A DNA stretch of 5,329 nucleotides. It comes from Acidobacteriota bacterium (GTDB lineage Bacteria; Acidobacteriota; Terriglobia; Terriglobales; Acidobacteriaceae). Positions 1 to 5,329 of this stretch are shown here, one piece after another; position 1 is the first letter of the stretch; each line of letters begins with the position of its first letter. Below the pieces are notes generated by a model, which did not search any database, was not told the DNA's origin, and was given only the letters and a program-made list of their open reading frames with translations. Where the stretch lies: assembly GCA_021810175.1 (NCBI GenBank), contig JAJZJJ010000274.1:1-5329 (forward strand). Reading direction: 5' to 3'. The position numbers and the translations under genes are program-made.

Positions 1-2002
1 TGAAGAAGCGGTTGATGCCGTTGAGAAATTCCTGATCGGCGGTGGGTTTGAGGGTCGCGGGCGACCAGCCCCAGGGCGAGGCGGCGGCCGTCATGGATTC
101 CGCAGCGGCAAGGTTCTGGCCGTAGATATGAGCGACGGATGCGGACTCGCGATCGTCGGCGTTGTAGTCGTAGCGGGTTCCGTTGGCGTGCAGGGTCTGG
201 GTCCACATTGCGCCCATGGGCACCTGGCAGTCCTTCTTGACCTCCATGCCGTCGGCGACGAAGGCGCGGCCGCTTTCGTCGGATTCGCAGTAGTGGTGCA
301 GGTGCCACTGATCGAGAACCTGCTGGATGACGCCGTAATGCTGGCTGGCAATCAGATCCCCAATGGTCTCGCGGAAGTCCCAGAGGAAGCGGTCGCTCTG
401 CGCGGGGCTGCCGACGACCACGCCGGTCAGCACCGGCATCCAGGGGATGGGGTTGTAACCGCGAAGCGTACGAAACTGCTGCAGGAAGTCGCCGGTCCAG
501 TTCTGCGAGCCGGCTTCCCAGCTGTCGTTGGTCAGGCTGGTGATGCCGTGCTGCCCCATGTTATCGGCGCCGACCGCGCTCTTGTAGTTATTCAGATAGG
601 TTTCCATGTACTGGCGAACGTCGTTGCCGTCCAGCTTGTCCACTTCGAGCCCCGTTTGCTCCACGGGCGCCGGATGGTTGGTGATACCGAGCAGGCTGTA
701 GCCGAAGCGGAGAATGGCCCAGCGGCCCGGCGGAGGCGTCCAGTCGAGAGTTCCGCCGGGACCCATCTTCGAGGTGAGGTCAATCACGTCGGATGGCTTG
801 ACGGCGCTGCGAGGGCTGTAGTTCGGCGTAGGGAAACGATAGAGATCGACGGCGGGAACGAAGGCGGCCTTCTCCTCCCAGCGATTCACTCGGGCCCCGG
901 AATGCAGCACCAGTTCTGCGATGGGGTAACCCTGGGGCGCGGGGCCCACACCCTTTGCATAAGCCTTCAGGCTGATCCCTCTCGCCCAGAAGGGCGGCTG
1001 CGGCGCCACTCCGCGCCGGAATGTAACCCGGAAAAACCTGGCCGTCACCGGCGGAAAGGCAATCGTCGTCTCCGGGGAATCGCTGGTCTCAAGCTGGGTG
1101 ACCATACGCCAGTGGATACCGTCGTTGCTCGCCTCCAGCGCTTTCCGCGGCGTGCCGATCCCGTAGACGACGGCAGCCGCCTGGCTGAGGCTCTTCGTGG
1201 CAAGGCTGACCGCCCGTACGGTCACAGGTTGGCGAAACGCATACTGAATCCACGATTCCCCGCCCTTCGGCGGGATGGGAATCGACGTGGTCTTCACAAA
1301 ATTGCCGTCCGTGAGCATGGCGTAATCGGGATGGCCGCCACTGCAGCTCATCACCGGATGCTGCGACGCAATGGGGATGTCGGTTGGCGGCAGGCGGTAG
1401 GCGACGACAACCGAATCCGCGTAATAGTGAGGGACGGTTTTGGACGCGGCATACCAGCCCCCGATCGTGTCGTCCTGGAACGCGCCGGTGGCGACCGGTG
1501 GATGGGACAGCTGGCCGCGGAAGGGCTTGCCGCCCGGGACGACGATTTCGCTCCACACATATTTCTTCATGCCCTGCGAAGGCTTGACCCACGGACCCCC
1601 GGTTTCGCTCCAGCCGGGGGAGCTGTCGATCGATTCTTTCATCCCGAACTGCTCGGCCAGCTGCGTGGCATAGAGAAAGTCGCTCTTCCAGACCGGAGTC
1701 ATATAGACAACCCGCTGCTTCACGACCTGGGGCGTGGCCAGGGAGGCGTCGATGGTATCGAAGCCTCCGAGGCCAATGCGGTGCATCCAGTCGAGGTCGA
1801 GCCTGATTCCATCGCGGGAGACGTTGCCGTTCATCCAGTGCCACCAGACGCGAGGGCGAGCGCTCTCGGGAGGCGCCTGAAAGCCGCTGCGGAGAACGGC
1901 GGAGGAGCGATGCGCGGAGGGTGGATTCTGCGCGAGGGCGAGACCCGTGCAGAGGAGAGGTACGGACAGAATGGAAGTCAGGCGGTGGCAACGGACGTTC
2001 AT
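1..2002 (-). CDS. Secreted GH106-family glycoside hydrolase (alpha-L-rhamnosidase type), 5' part only
   Basis: Reading leftward from ATG at 2002-2000, one frame stays open for 667 codons to the left edge, so the C-terminus is missing; GH106 enzymes usually run to roughly 1000 residues or more. Residues 1-24 look like a signal peptide (Arg4/Arg7, hydrophobic core, ALA then Gln25), implying export. WWHWMNG at 53-59 is the typical GH106 opening. Residues about 225-345 resemble a discoidin/F5-8C-like beta-sandwich (EASNDGIHW, ARFFRVTF). GLEVDKLDG (451-459), DSWEAGSQNW (493-502, Glu496 a catalytic candidate) and ESASVAHIYG (619-628) follow the family pattern. Known members remove alpha-L-rhamnose from pectin-type or similar glycans; the substrate here cannot be read from sequence. 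The stretch at 595-600 reads PMGAMW where I recall PMGEFW, so this may be a divergent subfamily. An AGGGAG ribosome site supports this start; an in-frame ATG at 2017 is an alternative adding five residues. Codons favour C at third position, unlike the rightward genes. Confidence 0.85.
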   Translation of the reverse strand, partial: MNVRCHRLTSILSVPLLCTGLALAQNPPSAHRSSAVLRSGFQAPPESARPRVWWHWMNGNVSRDGIRLDLDWMHRIGLGGFDTIDASLATPQVVKQRVVYMTPVWKSDFLYATQLAEQFGMKESIDSSPGWSETGGPWVKPSQGMKKYVWSEIVVPGGKPFRGQLSHPPVATGAFQDDTIGGWYAASKTVPHYYADSVVVAYRLPPTDIPIASQHPVMSCSGGHPDYAMLTDGNFVKTTSIPIPPKGGESWIQYAFRQPVTVRAVSLATKSLSQAAAVVYGIGTPRKALEASNDGIHWRMVTQLETSDSPETTIAFPPVTARFFRVTFRRGVAPQPPFWARGISLKAYAKGVGPAPQGYPIAELVLHSGARVNRWEEKAAFVPAVDLYRFPTPNYSPRSAVKPSDVIDLTSKMGPGGTLDWTPPPGRWAILRFGYSLLGITNHPAPVEQTGLEVDKLDGNDVRQYMETYLNNYKSAVGADNMGQHGITSLTNDSWEAGSQNWTGDFLQQFRTLRGYNPIPWMPVLTGVVVGSPAQSDRFLWDFRETIGDLIASQHYGVIQQVLDQWHLHHYCESDESGRAFVADGMEVKKDCQVPMGAMWTQTLHANGTRYDYNADDRESASVAHIYGQNLAAAESMTAAASPWGWSPATLKPTADQEFLNGINRFF

Positions 2003-2006
2003 TGAT

Positions 2007-2012
2007 CTCCCT
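2007..2012 (-). promoter_or_regulatory. Ribosome binding site deciding the GH106 start
   Basis: AGGGAG lies four bases upstream of the ATG at 2002-2000 on the minus strand. It would fall inside the coding region if the alternative in-frame ATG at 2017 were used, so it favours the downstream start, which also gives the more standard signal peptide. Confidence 0.5.
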
Positions 2013-2104
2013 GGCATGGGTAAATGCGGGAAGCAGCCTTCCGGCAAGTCCGCATGCGCGGCATTCGATCTTCACTGCAGATTGGGCAGAGCGCACCCGA
2101 GGGG

Positions 2105-2133
2105 ATGATACCGCTTGAGGAACTGTTTGTGCA
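2105..2133 (-). promoter_or_regulatory. Candidate sigma-70-type promoter for the GH106 gene
   Basis: On the minus strand a -35-like TGCACA (2133-2128, 4 of 6 matches to TTGACA) is followed, after a 17-base spacer, by TATCAT (2110-2105, 5 of 6 matches to TATAAT). Transcription would start near 2098, giving a leader of about 95 bases before the glycosidase ATG at 2002. The call rests only on consensus similarity and spacing. The -10 region overlaps a GAGGGGATGA element that recurs at 2249-2258. Confidence 0.35.
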
Positions 2134-2244
2134 TTGAAACTTTCGGCAAGGCGAAAATTGCGGGTTCCATGCTTCCTCCTGTCCGGGCCAGCGAATCGCC
2201 GACGGCGGCGGGAAGAAATGGGCGGAGGGCAGCATCCCGCGGGC

Positions 2245-2283
2245 GGTTGAGGGGATGACGCTGCGGATGGTTGAGGGATGACG
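2245..2283. repeat. Imperfect direct repeat, 24-base period
   Basis: GGTTGAGGGGATGACG at 2245-2260 recurs as GGTTGAGGGATGACG at 2269-2283, differing only by one G in the G run; the copies start 24 bases apart. The core GAGGGGATGA also occurs at 2099-2108, over the candidate -10 of the leftward gene. Three copies in one divergent promoter region could be operator sites or a small tandem duplication; the sequence alone does not decide. Confidence 0.6.
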
Positions 2284-2313
2284 TTTTGGGGAAGAACGGA
2301 GAGAACGCAAGGC

Positions 2314-2329
2314 TTACAAAACTGTTACA
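2314..2329 (+). promoter_or_regulatory. 11-base-period TTACA direct repeat, possible OmpR/PhoB-type box
   Basis: TTACA at 2314-2318 and again at 2325-2329, within CTTACAAAACTGTTACAG, places two identical half-sites 11 bases apart, about one helical turn, in an AT-richer patch 92 bases upstream of the desaturase ATG. OmpR/PhoB-family regulators commonly bind direct repeats with this period, and the site has partial similarity to Pho boxes such as CTGTCAT-N4-CTGTCAT. No good -35/-10 pair is visible just downstream; TGCTACGGT at 2348-2356 is only a weak extended -10. Binding is an inference. Confidence 0.35.
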
Positions 2330-2421
2330 GCCGGAGCCTGGCAGGGCTGCTACGGTGAGAAGAGCGGCGAATCCCCATCAGCGACCGCGACTCCAAAAAG
2401 CGAACAACGGAAACAGACCCC

Positions 2422-3351
2422 ATGCCTCTTGAACTCGTGGAAAGCCCTGTAATTTCAGCGGAGAATGTTGTGCGTCCGACGGCGAAGGTTGAGCCTGCGA
2501 TGCCGCAACTGGGCCGCAAAGCTCAGTCGGGAACCAACTGGACGACGACGATCTTTATGGCCATCTTCCACATTCTGGCCATCACGGCGCTGTTCTTCTT
2601 TACGTGGAAGGCGCTGATTTGCGCGGTGGCGATGTGGGTGCTGGCGACGAATGTGGGCATCGGGATGTCGTATCACCGGCTGCTGACGCACCGTGGGTAC
2701 AGGGTTCCGCGGTGGCTGGAATACGCGATGGCGGTCTGCGGGACACTGGCTCTGGAAGGCGGACCGATTTTCTGGGTGGCGCTGCACCGGGTGCATCACC
2801 AGCTGTCGGATCACGAGGGCGATCCGCACACGCCGCACGACGGCGGATGGTGGTCGCACGCGGGCTGGATTATGGCGGGGCAGGCGCTGAACGCGGAGAC
2901 GGAAGCGCTGGCGCGGTATGTTCCGGACCTGATGCGGCAGAAGTTCTACGTGCGGCTCAGCAAGTACCACTATGTGCCGCTGATCGTGGCGGGGCTGATC
3001 CTGCTGGCGATCGGAGGATGGCCGGCGGTGCTGTGGGGGATCTTCCTGCGGACGACGCTGGGGCTGCATGCGACGTGGCTGGTGAATTCGGCGACGCACA
3101 TGTGGGGCTCGCGGCGGTTCCAGACGCGGGACGACTCACGGAACAACTGGTGGGTGGCGCTGATTACGGGCGGCGAGGGCTGGCACAACAACCATCATGC
3201 GCATCCGGTATCGGCGCGGCACGGGCTGAAGTGGTACGAGCTGGATGTGAACTATCTGGGCATCTGGCTGCTGAAGAAGGTGCGGCTGGCGAAGGATATC
3301 AAGTTAGCGCAGTACGATCCGCGGGATCCGCGGCCGGCTGGAGTGGCTTAG
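2422..3351 (+). CDS. Membrane fatty acyl-CoA (delta-9-type) desaturase
   Basis: The 309-residue product is a complete di-iron membrane desaturase that would place a cis double bond in saturated acyl chains (acyl-CoA or lipid-linked), altering membrane fluidity. All three histidine boxes are present: HRLLTH (85-90), HRVHH (122-126) and HNNHH (255-259). NSATH (222-226) matches the extra Asn/His metal-ligand segment of stearoyl-CoA desaturases. Hydrophobic segments lie near 43-61, 64-82, 102-120, 184-205 and 208-222, with a polar N-terminus of about 40 residues. The length fits bacterial and cyanobacterial-type enzymes without a fused cytochrome b5, so a separate electron donor is needed; none is in the window. 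The ATG at 2422 has only a weak GGAA ribosome site nine bases upstream; Met27 is a less likely alternative. The gene appears monocistronic, with a hairpin 23 bases after its TAG. Exact regioselectivity and acyl carrier are not determined by these motifs. Confidence 0.93.
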   Translation: MPLELVESPVISAENVVRPTAKVEPAMPQLGRKAQSGTNWTTTIFMAIFHILAITALFFFTWKALICAVAMWVLATNVGIGMSYHRLLTHRGYRVPRWLEYAMAVCGTLALEGGPIFWVALHRVHHQLSDHEGDPHTPHDGGWWSHAGWIMAGQALNAETEALARYVPDLMRQKFYVRLSKYHYVPLIVAGLILLAIGGWPAVLWGIFLRTTLGLHATWLVNSATHMWGSRRFQTRDDSRNNWWVALITGGEGWHNNHHAHPVSARHGLKWYELDVNYLGIWLLKKVRLAKDIKLAQYDPRDPRPAGVA

Positions 3352-3374
3352 GCCGAAGACAACTGCGAGAATGG

Positions 3375-3408
3375 AAGCGCCCGCGCGGAGTATCCGTGGC
3401 GGGCGCTT
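3375..3408 (+). terminator. Hairpin terminator after the desaturase gene
   Basis: AAGCGCCCGC (3375-3384) pairs perfectly with GCGGGCGCTT (3399-3408), a 10-base-pair GC-rich stem. Inside the loop CGGA (3386-3389) can pair with TCCG (3393-3396) around GTA, extending the hairpin. Only a short T run (TTT at 3407-3409, then GCGTT) follows, so it is a weaker rho-independent signal than a canonical one. It probably separates the desaturase transcript from the kinase operon, although read-through is possible. Confidence 0.65.
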
Positions 3409-3489
3409 TGCGTTGGAGCGAAGAGAGGGAAACCACAAGGCCCCGGACTTCGAAGCGCGATGCACGTGTGAAGATCAGGACGACAGCGG

Positions 3490-4422
3490 ATGAGGATTAG
3501 CGGACGAAGACGGAATATAGCGCTGTTTACGCTGTTGGGCGTGTGCCTGATCGGCGTGGCGGTGGTGCTGAATGTTGGCTGGATTGTGCTGAACTGGCGG
3601 CGGGTGTGGCCGCTGGCGGTGGGGATTCCGTTTTTTCTGCTGCTGATTGCCGGGCTGGTGCTGAATACGGTTTTTCTGGTGCGGGAGGTGCGGCGCAACG
3701 AGCGGCACGATGCGTTTATCAACGCGGTGACGCACGAGCTGAAGACGCCGATTACCTCGATCCGGCTGTACCTGGAGACGCTGCAGCGGCGGCCGGTGGA
3801 GGAGGCGCAGCGGAAAGAGTTCTACGAGCGGATGATGGCGGACAGCGAGCGGCTGATGGCCACAGTGGAACAGGTGCTGAAGGCCGGCGAAGTGGGACAG
3901 CGGGCGCGGTCGCACATCCGCGTGCCGGTGGATATGCGGGTGCTGGCGGAAGAGTGCGTGCGGATCACGACGGCGCGGCATCATTTAAGCGAGGCGGCGA
4001 TTGAGCTGCGCGACGAGGAAACGGAGCTGCCGCTGCAGGTGCGCGGCGATCCGGAGGAGCTGCAGACGGCGCTGCTGAATATTCTGGGGAATGCGGTGAA
4101 GTATTCGCCGGAGGGAGCGCATATCCGGGTGGTTCTGAGTCTGCAGCGGGACGCCTGGGTGCGGGTGAGCGTGACGGACCAGGGGATCGGGATTCCGGCG
4201 GCGCATCTGAAGCGGATTTTCCGGCGCTTTTACCGGGTGCCGAGCCGGAATGTGCTGCGGACGAAGGGCACGGGGCTGGGGCTGTATCTGGTGAGAACGA
4301 TTGCGCGGCAGCATGGCGGCGACGCGACGGCGGAAAGCCCGGGCGAACGACGGGGCGCGACGATCAGCATGGTGCTGCCGCGGATTCTGGAGCGAATGGA
4401 CAGGGATTCGGAGACGGACTAG
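3490..4422 (+). CDS. Minimal membrane-bound sensor histidine kinase
   Basis: This 310-residue kinase would autophosphorylate a histidine and pass the phosphate to the regulator encoded next. Two membrane helices (about 10-35 and 41-64) are joined by only a few residues, so there is no extracytoplasmic sensor domain. Only about 18 residues separate helix 2 from phosphoacceptor His82 in THELKTP (81-87), leaving no room for HAMP or PAS. The HisKA helices span about 72-137. The ATPase domain (about 185-298) shows N box NILGNAVKYS (197-206), G1 DQGIGI (230-235), F box FRRFYR (244-249) and G2 KGTGLGL (259-265), so catalysis looks intact. At 310 residues it is short for a membrane kinase. AGGA at 3477-3480 lies nine bases before ATG 3490. 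The gene follows the desaturase hairpin and ends two bases before the regulator. The signal is unknown; membrane state or a protein partner are the obvious candidates. Confidence 0.92.
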   Translation: MRISGRRRNIALFTLLGVCLIGVAVVLNVGWIVLNWRRVWPLAVGIPFFLLLIAGLVLNTVFLVREVRRNERHDAFINAVTHELKTPITSIRLYLETLQRRPVEEAQRKEFYERMMADSERLMATVEQVLKAGEVGQRARSHIRVPVDMRVLAEECVRITTARHHLSEAAIELRDEETELPLQVRGDPEELQTALLNILGNAVKYSPEGAHIRVVLSLQRDAWVRVSVTDQGIGIPAAHLKRIFRRFYRVPSRNVLRTKGTGLGLYLVRTIARQHGGDATAESPGERRGATISMVLPRILERMDRDSETD

Positions 4423-4424
4423 AA

Positions 4425-5180
4425 ATGGCGCGCATTCTGGTAGTGGAAGACGAAGCGAATCTGGCGCAGGGGCTGCAGTTCAATCTGGAGGCCGAGGGGC
4501 ACGAGGCGAGCGTGGCCGGAGACGGCGAGACGGCGCTGGAGCTGCTGCGGACGAGGGAGTTCGACGCGGTGATTCTGGATGTGATGCTGCCGGGGCGGAG
4601 CGGATTCGAAGTGGCGGCGATGCTGCGCGCGGAGGGGAATTTTGTTCCGGTACTGATGCTGACGGCGCGGGGGCGGGCGGAAGACATTGTGCAGGGATTT
4701 GCAGCGGGCGCGGACGACTATATGCCGAAGCCGTTCGAGCTGGCGGTGCTGCTGGCGCGGCTGACGGCGCTGCTGCGGCGGATGAGCTGGCATCGAACCG
4801 GAACGAAGAACCAGCCGGAGGAGAACGAGGAGCTGGCGGAGTTCTCATTTGCGGGGCACCGGATCGACTTCGAGGCGCTGGAGCTGCACGGGCCGAAGGG
4901 GATGGTGCGGCTGACGCTGATGGAACTGGATCTGCTGCGATATCTGGTGCGGAACCGGGATCGGATCATCAGCCGCAAGGAACTGCTGGAGCAGGTGTGG
5001 CATGTGCGGGAAGACACGGACACGCGAGCGATCGACAATTTTGTGGTGCGGCTGCGGCGGTATATCGAGGAGGATCCTTCGACGCCGCGGCACTTACAGA
5101 CGGTGCGGGGCGTGGGGTATCGATTTGTGCCGAATCCGGAGGATGAGACAAGCCGGACGGGAGGGATTTCGCGGAGGTAA
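4425..5180 (+). CDS. OmpR/PhoB-family response regulator
   Basis: The 251-residue product is a two-domain transcription factor. The receiver domain (about 1-118) has the acidic pair Glu9/Asp10, phosphoacceptor Asp52 (ILDVMLPG, 50-57), switch residues Thr80 and Tyr99, and conserved Lys102 in MPKPFE. A polar linker of about 20 residues (120-139) leads to a winged-helix Trans_reg_C domain (about 140-236) with LTLMELDLLRYL (163-174), the recognition helix around RAIDNFVVRLRRY (201-213), and the C-terminal hairpin TVRGVGYRFV (226-235). Length and motifs are normal for the family. It starts two bases after the kinase TAG, so the pair is almost certainly co-translated and cognate; kinase-first order is the less common arrangement. 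GGAG at 4410-4413, inside the kinase end, may serve as ribosome site. Target genes are not shown by sequence; the direct repeat at 2314-2329 and the operon's own promoter are candidates. Confidence 0.95.
   Translation: MARILVVEDEANLAQGLQFNLEAEGHEASVAGDGETALELLRTREFDAVILDVMLPGRSGFEVAAMLRAEGNFVPVLMLTARGRAEDIVQGFAAGADDYMPKPFELAVLLARLTALLRRMSWHRTGTKNQPEENEELAEFSFAGHRIDFEALELHGPKGMVRLTLMELDLLRYLVRNRDRIISRKELLEQVWHVREDTDTRAIDNFVVRLRRYIEEDPSTPRHLQTVRGVGYRFVPNPEDETSRTGGISRR
5173..5177 (+). promoter_or_regulatory. Strong Shine-Dalgarno for the 3' membrane-protein gene
   Basis: GGAGG lies immediately before the regulator stop codon TAA (5178-5180) and seven bases before GTG 5185. It is the best ribosome site in the window. 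It supports the GTG start and suggests that translation of the third gene is coupled to the end of the regulator gene. Confidence 0.7.
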
Positions 5181-5184
5181 AAGG

Positions 5185-5329
5185 GTGGCGAAGGAGATTC
5201 GACGGAACGGGTTCGGGTGGGTGAGTCTGGCGCTGCTGCTGGCCGGATGGGTGTGGACCGGAGCTTTCCTGTACACGGGGCTGGGCCGGCTGTATCCGGC
5301 GTCGTGGTGGGTGCATACGATCTCCTTCT
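5185..5329 (+). CDS. Membrane protein of unknown function, 5' part only
   Basis: From GTG 5185 a frame stays open through 48 codons to the right edge. I do not recognise the family. The visible part begins with a short positively charged stretch (Lys3, Arg6, Arg7), then a hydrophobic segment about residues 11-31 (GWVSLALLLAGWVWTGAFLY), then a Trp/Tyr-rich interfacial stretch (LYPASWWVH). It is therefore either the first helix of an inner-membrane protein or an uncleaved signal anchor, N-terminus inside. No AXA cleavage site is seen. Codon use (CTG, GCG, CGG, GTG) matches the kinase and regulator. A GGAGG ribosome site and a four-base gap after the regulator stop place it in the same operon, so it could be a partner, target or accessory factor of the two-component pair. 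Confidence 0.75.
   Translation, partial: MAKEIRRNGFGWVSLALLLAGWVWTGAFLYTGLGRLYPASWWVHTISF

Larger units (their letters stand above)
2003..2421. other. Divergent intergenic region between the glycosidase and desaturase genes
   Basis: This stretch separates two divergently transcribed genes and must hold promoters for both. I see no convincing gene in it: the open frames that cross it on the minus strand (1999-2310 from a TTG, and 2325-2519 overlapping the desaturase) are Arg/Ser-rich, lack ribosome sites and resemble no family. It is less GC-rich in patches (2121-2160, 2311-2329) and contains the leftward promoter candidate, two nearly identical 15-16 base repeats at 2245-2283 and a TTACA direct repeat at 2314-2329. 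No tRNA, riboswitch or insertion-sequence end was recognised. Confidence 0.7.

Noticed and set aside
128..2005. A 625-codon open frame on the plus strand, antisense to the glycosidase
   Set aside because: It mirrors the GH106 gene, whose minus-strand translation carries a signal peptide and several family motifs. The plus-strand product is His/Arg/Ala/Gly-rich with no recognisable domain. Long antisense frames are expected in GC-rich genes.
2245..2283. The direct repeats as part of a CRISPR array or an insertion-sequence end
   Set aside because: Only two close copies exist, spaced by about 8 bases, with no spacers of CRISPR length, no inverted termini and no transposase gene.
1999..2310. A 103-codon minus-strand frame in the intergenic region
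   Set aside because: It needs a TTG start without a ribosome site, is rich in Arg and Ser, and crosses the glycosidase promoter candidate and start codon.
2348..2356. TGCTACGGT as an extended -10 promoter for the desaturase
   Set aside because: TACGGT matches only 3 of 6 consensus bases and no -35 lies at normal spacing (TTACAG would be 20 or more bases away), so I do not call a promoter.
3441..3460. CTTCGAAG palindrome upstream of the kinase as an operator
   Set aside because: It is short, occurs once in the intergenic stretch, and a palindrome does not match the direct-repeat sites expected for the neighbouring regulator; chance is a sufficient explanation.
2604..3500. A 298-codon frame overlapping the desaturase in another plus-strand frame
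   Set aside because: The product is low-complexity Ala/Gly/Arg and runs through the terminator hairpin; the overlapped frame encodes a desaturase with all histidine boxes.
4301..5146. A 281-codon frame spanning the kinase end and the regulator
   Set aside because: It is an Ala/Gly/Arg-rich frame shadow with no motif, lying over two genes with complete family signatures.

Overview
The window is GC-rich bacterial DNA holding five protein genes, two of them cut by the window edges. Codons ending in G (GCG, CTG, CGG, ACG), a large secreted GH106-type glycosidase and a stand-alone acyl-CoA desaturase suggest a soil-type heterotroph, possibly an acidobacterium (Terriglobia-like). That placement is an inference from style and gene content; no rRNA or other taxonomic marker is present.

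Layout. Positions 1-2002 (minus strand) hold the first 667 codons of an exported GH106-family glycoside hydrolase (alpha-L-rhamnosidase type), whose C-terminus lies beyond the left edge. Positions 2003-2421 are a 419-base divergent intergenic region. It contains a plausible sigma-70-type promoter for the glycosidase, a 24-base-period direct repeat with a third partial copy, and an 11-base-period TTACA direct repeat ahead of the rightward gene. Positions 2422-3351 (plus) encode a complete membrane fatty acyl desaturase with all three histidine boxes. A strong inverted repeat at 3375-3408 looks like its terminator. Positions 3490-4422 and 4425-5180 (plus) encode a histidine kinase and an OmpR/PhoB-family response regulator separated by 2 bases. 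From 5185 a GTG-started membrane protein follows, with an ideal Shine-Dalgarno sequence inside the end of the regulator gene, and runs off the right edge.

How the genes may work together. The kinase, regulator and membrane protein form one tight translational unit. The kinase is very small: two transmembrane helices joined by a few residues, no extracytoplasmic domain, no HAMP or PAS, and the second helix runs almost directly into the phosphoacceptor helix. It is therefore a candidate sensor of the membrane itself or of a membrane partner, such as the protein encoded just downstream. Its position beside a desaturase recalls, by analogy only, DesK-DesR and Hik33, which control desaturases in response to membrane state. 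The 11-base direct repeat upstream of the desaturase has the geometry of an OmpR-family binding site, so the link can be tested, but it is not shown by the sequence. The glycosidase is divergently transcribed and probably belongs to a separate polysaccharide-degradation function.
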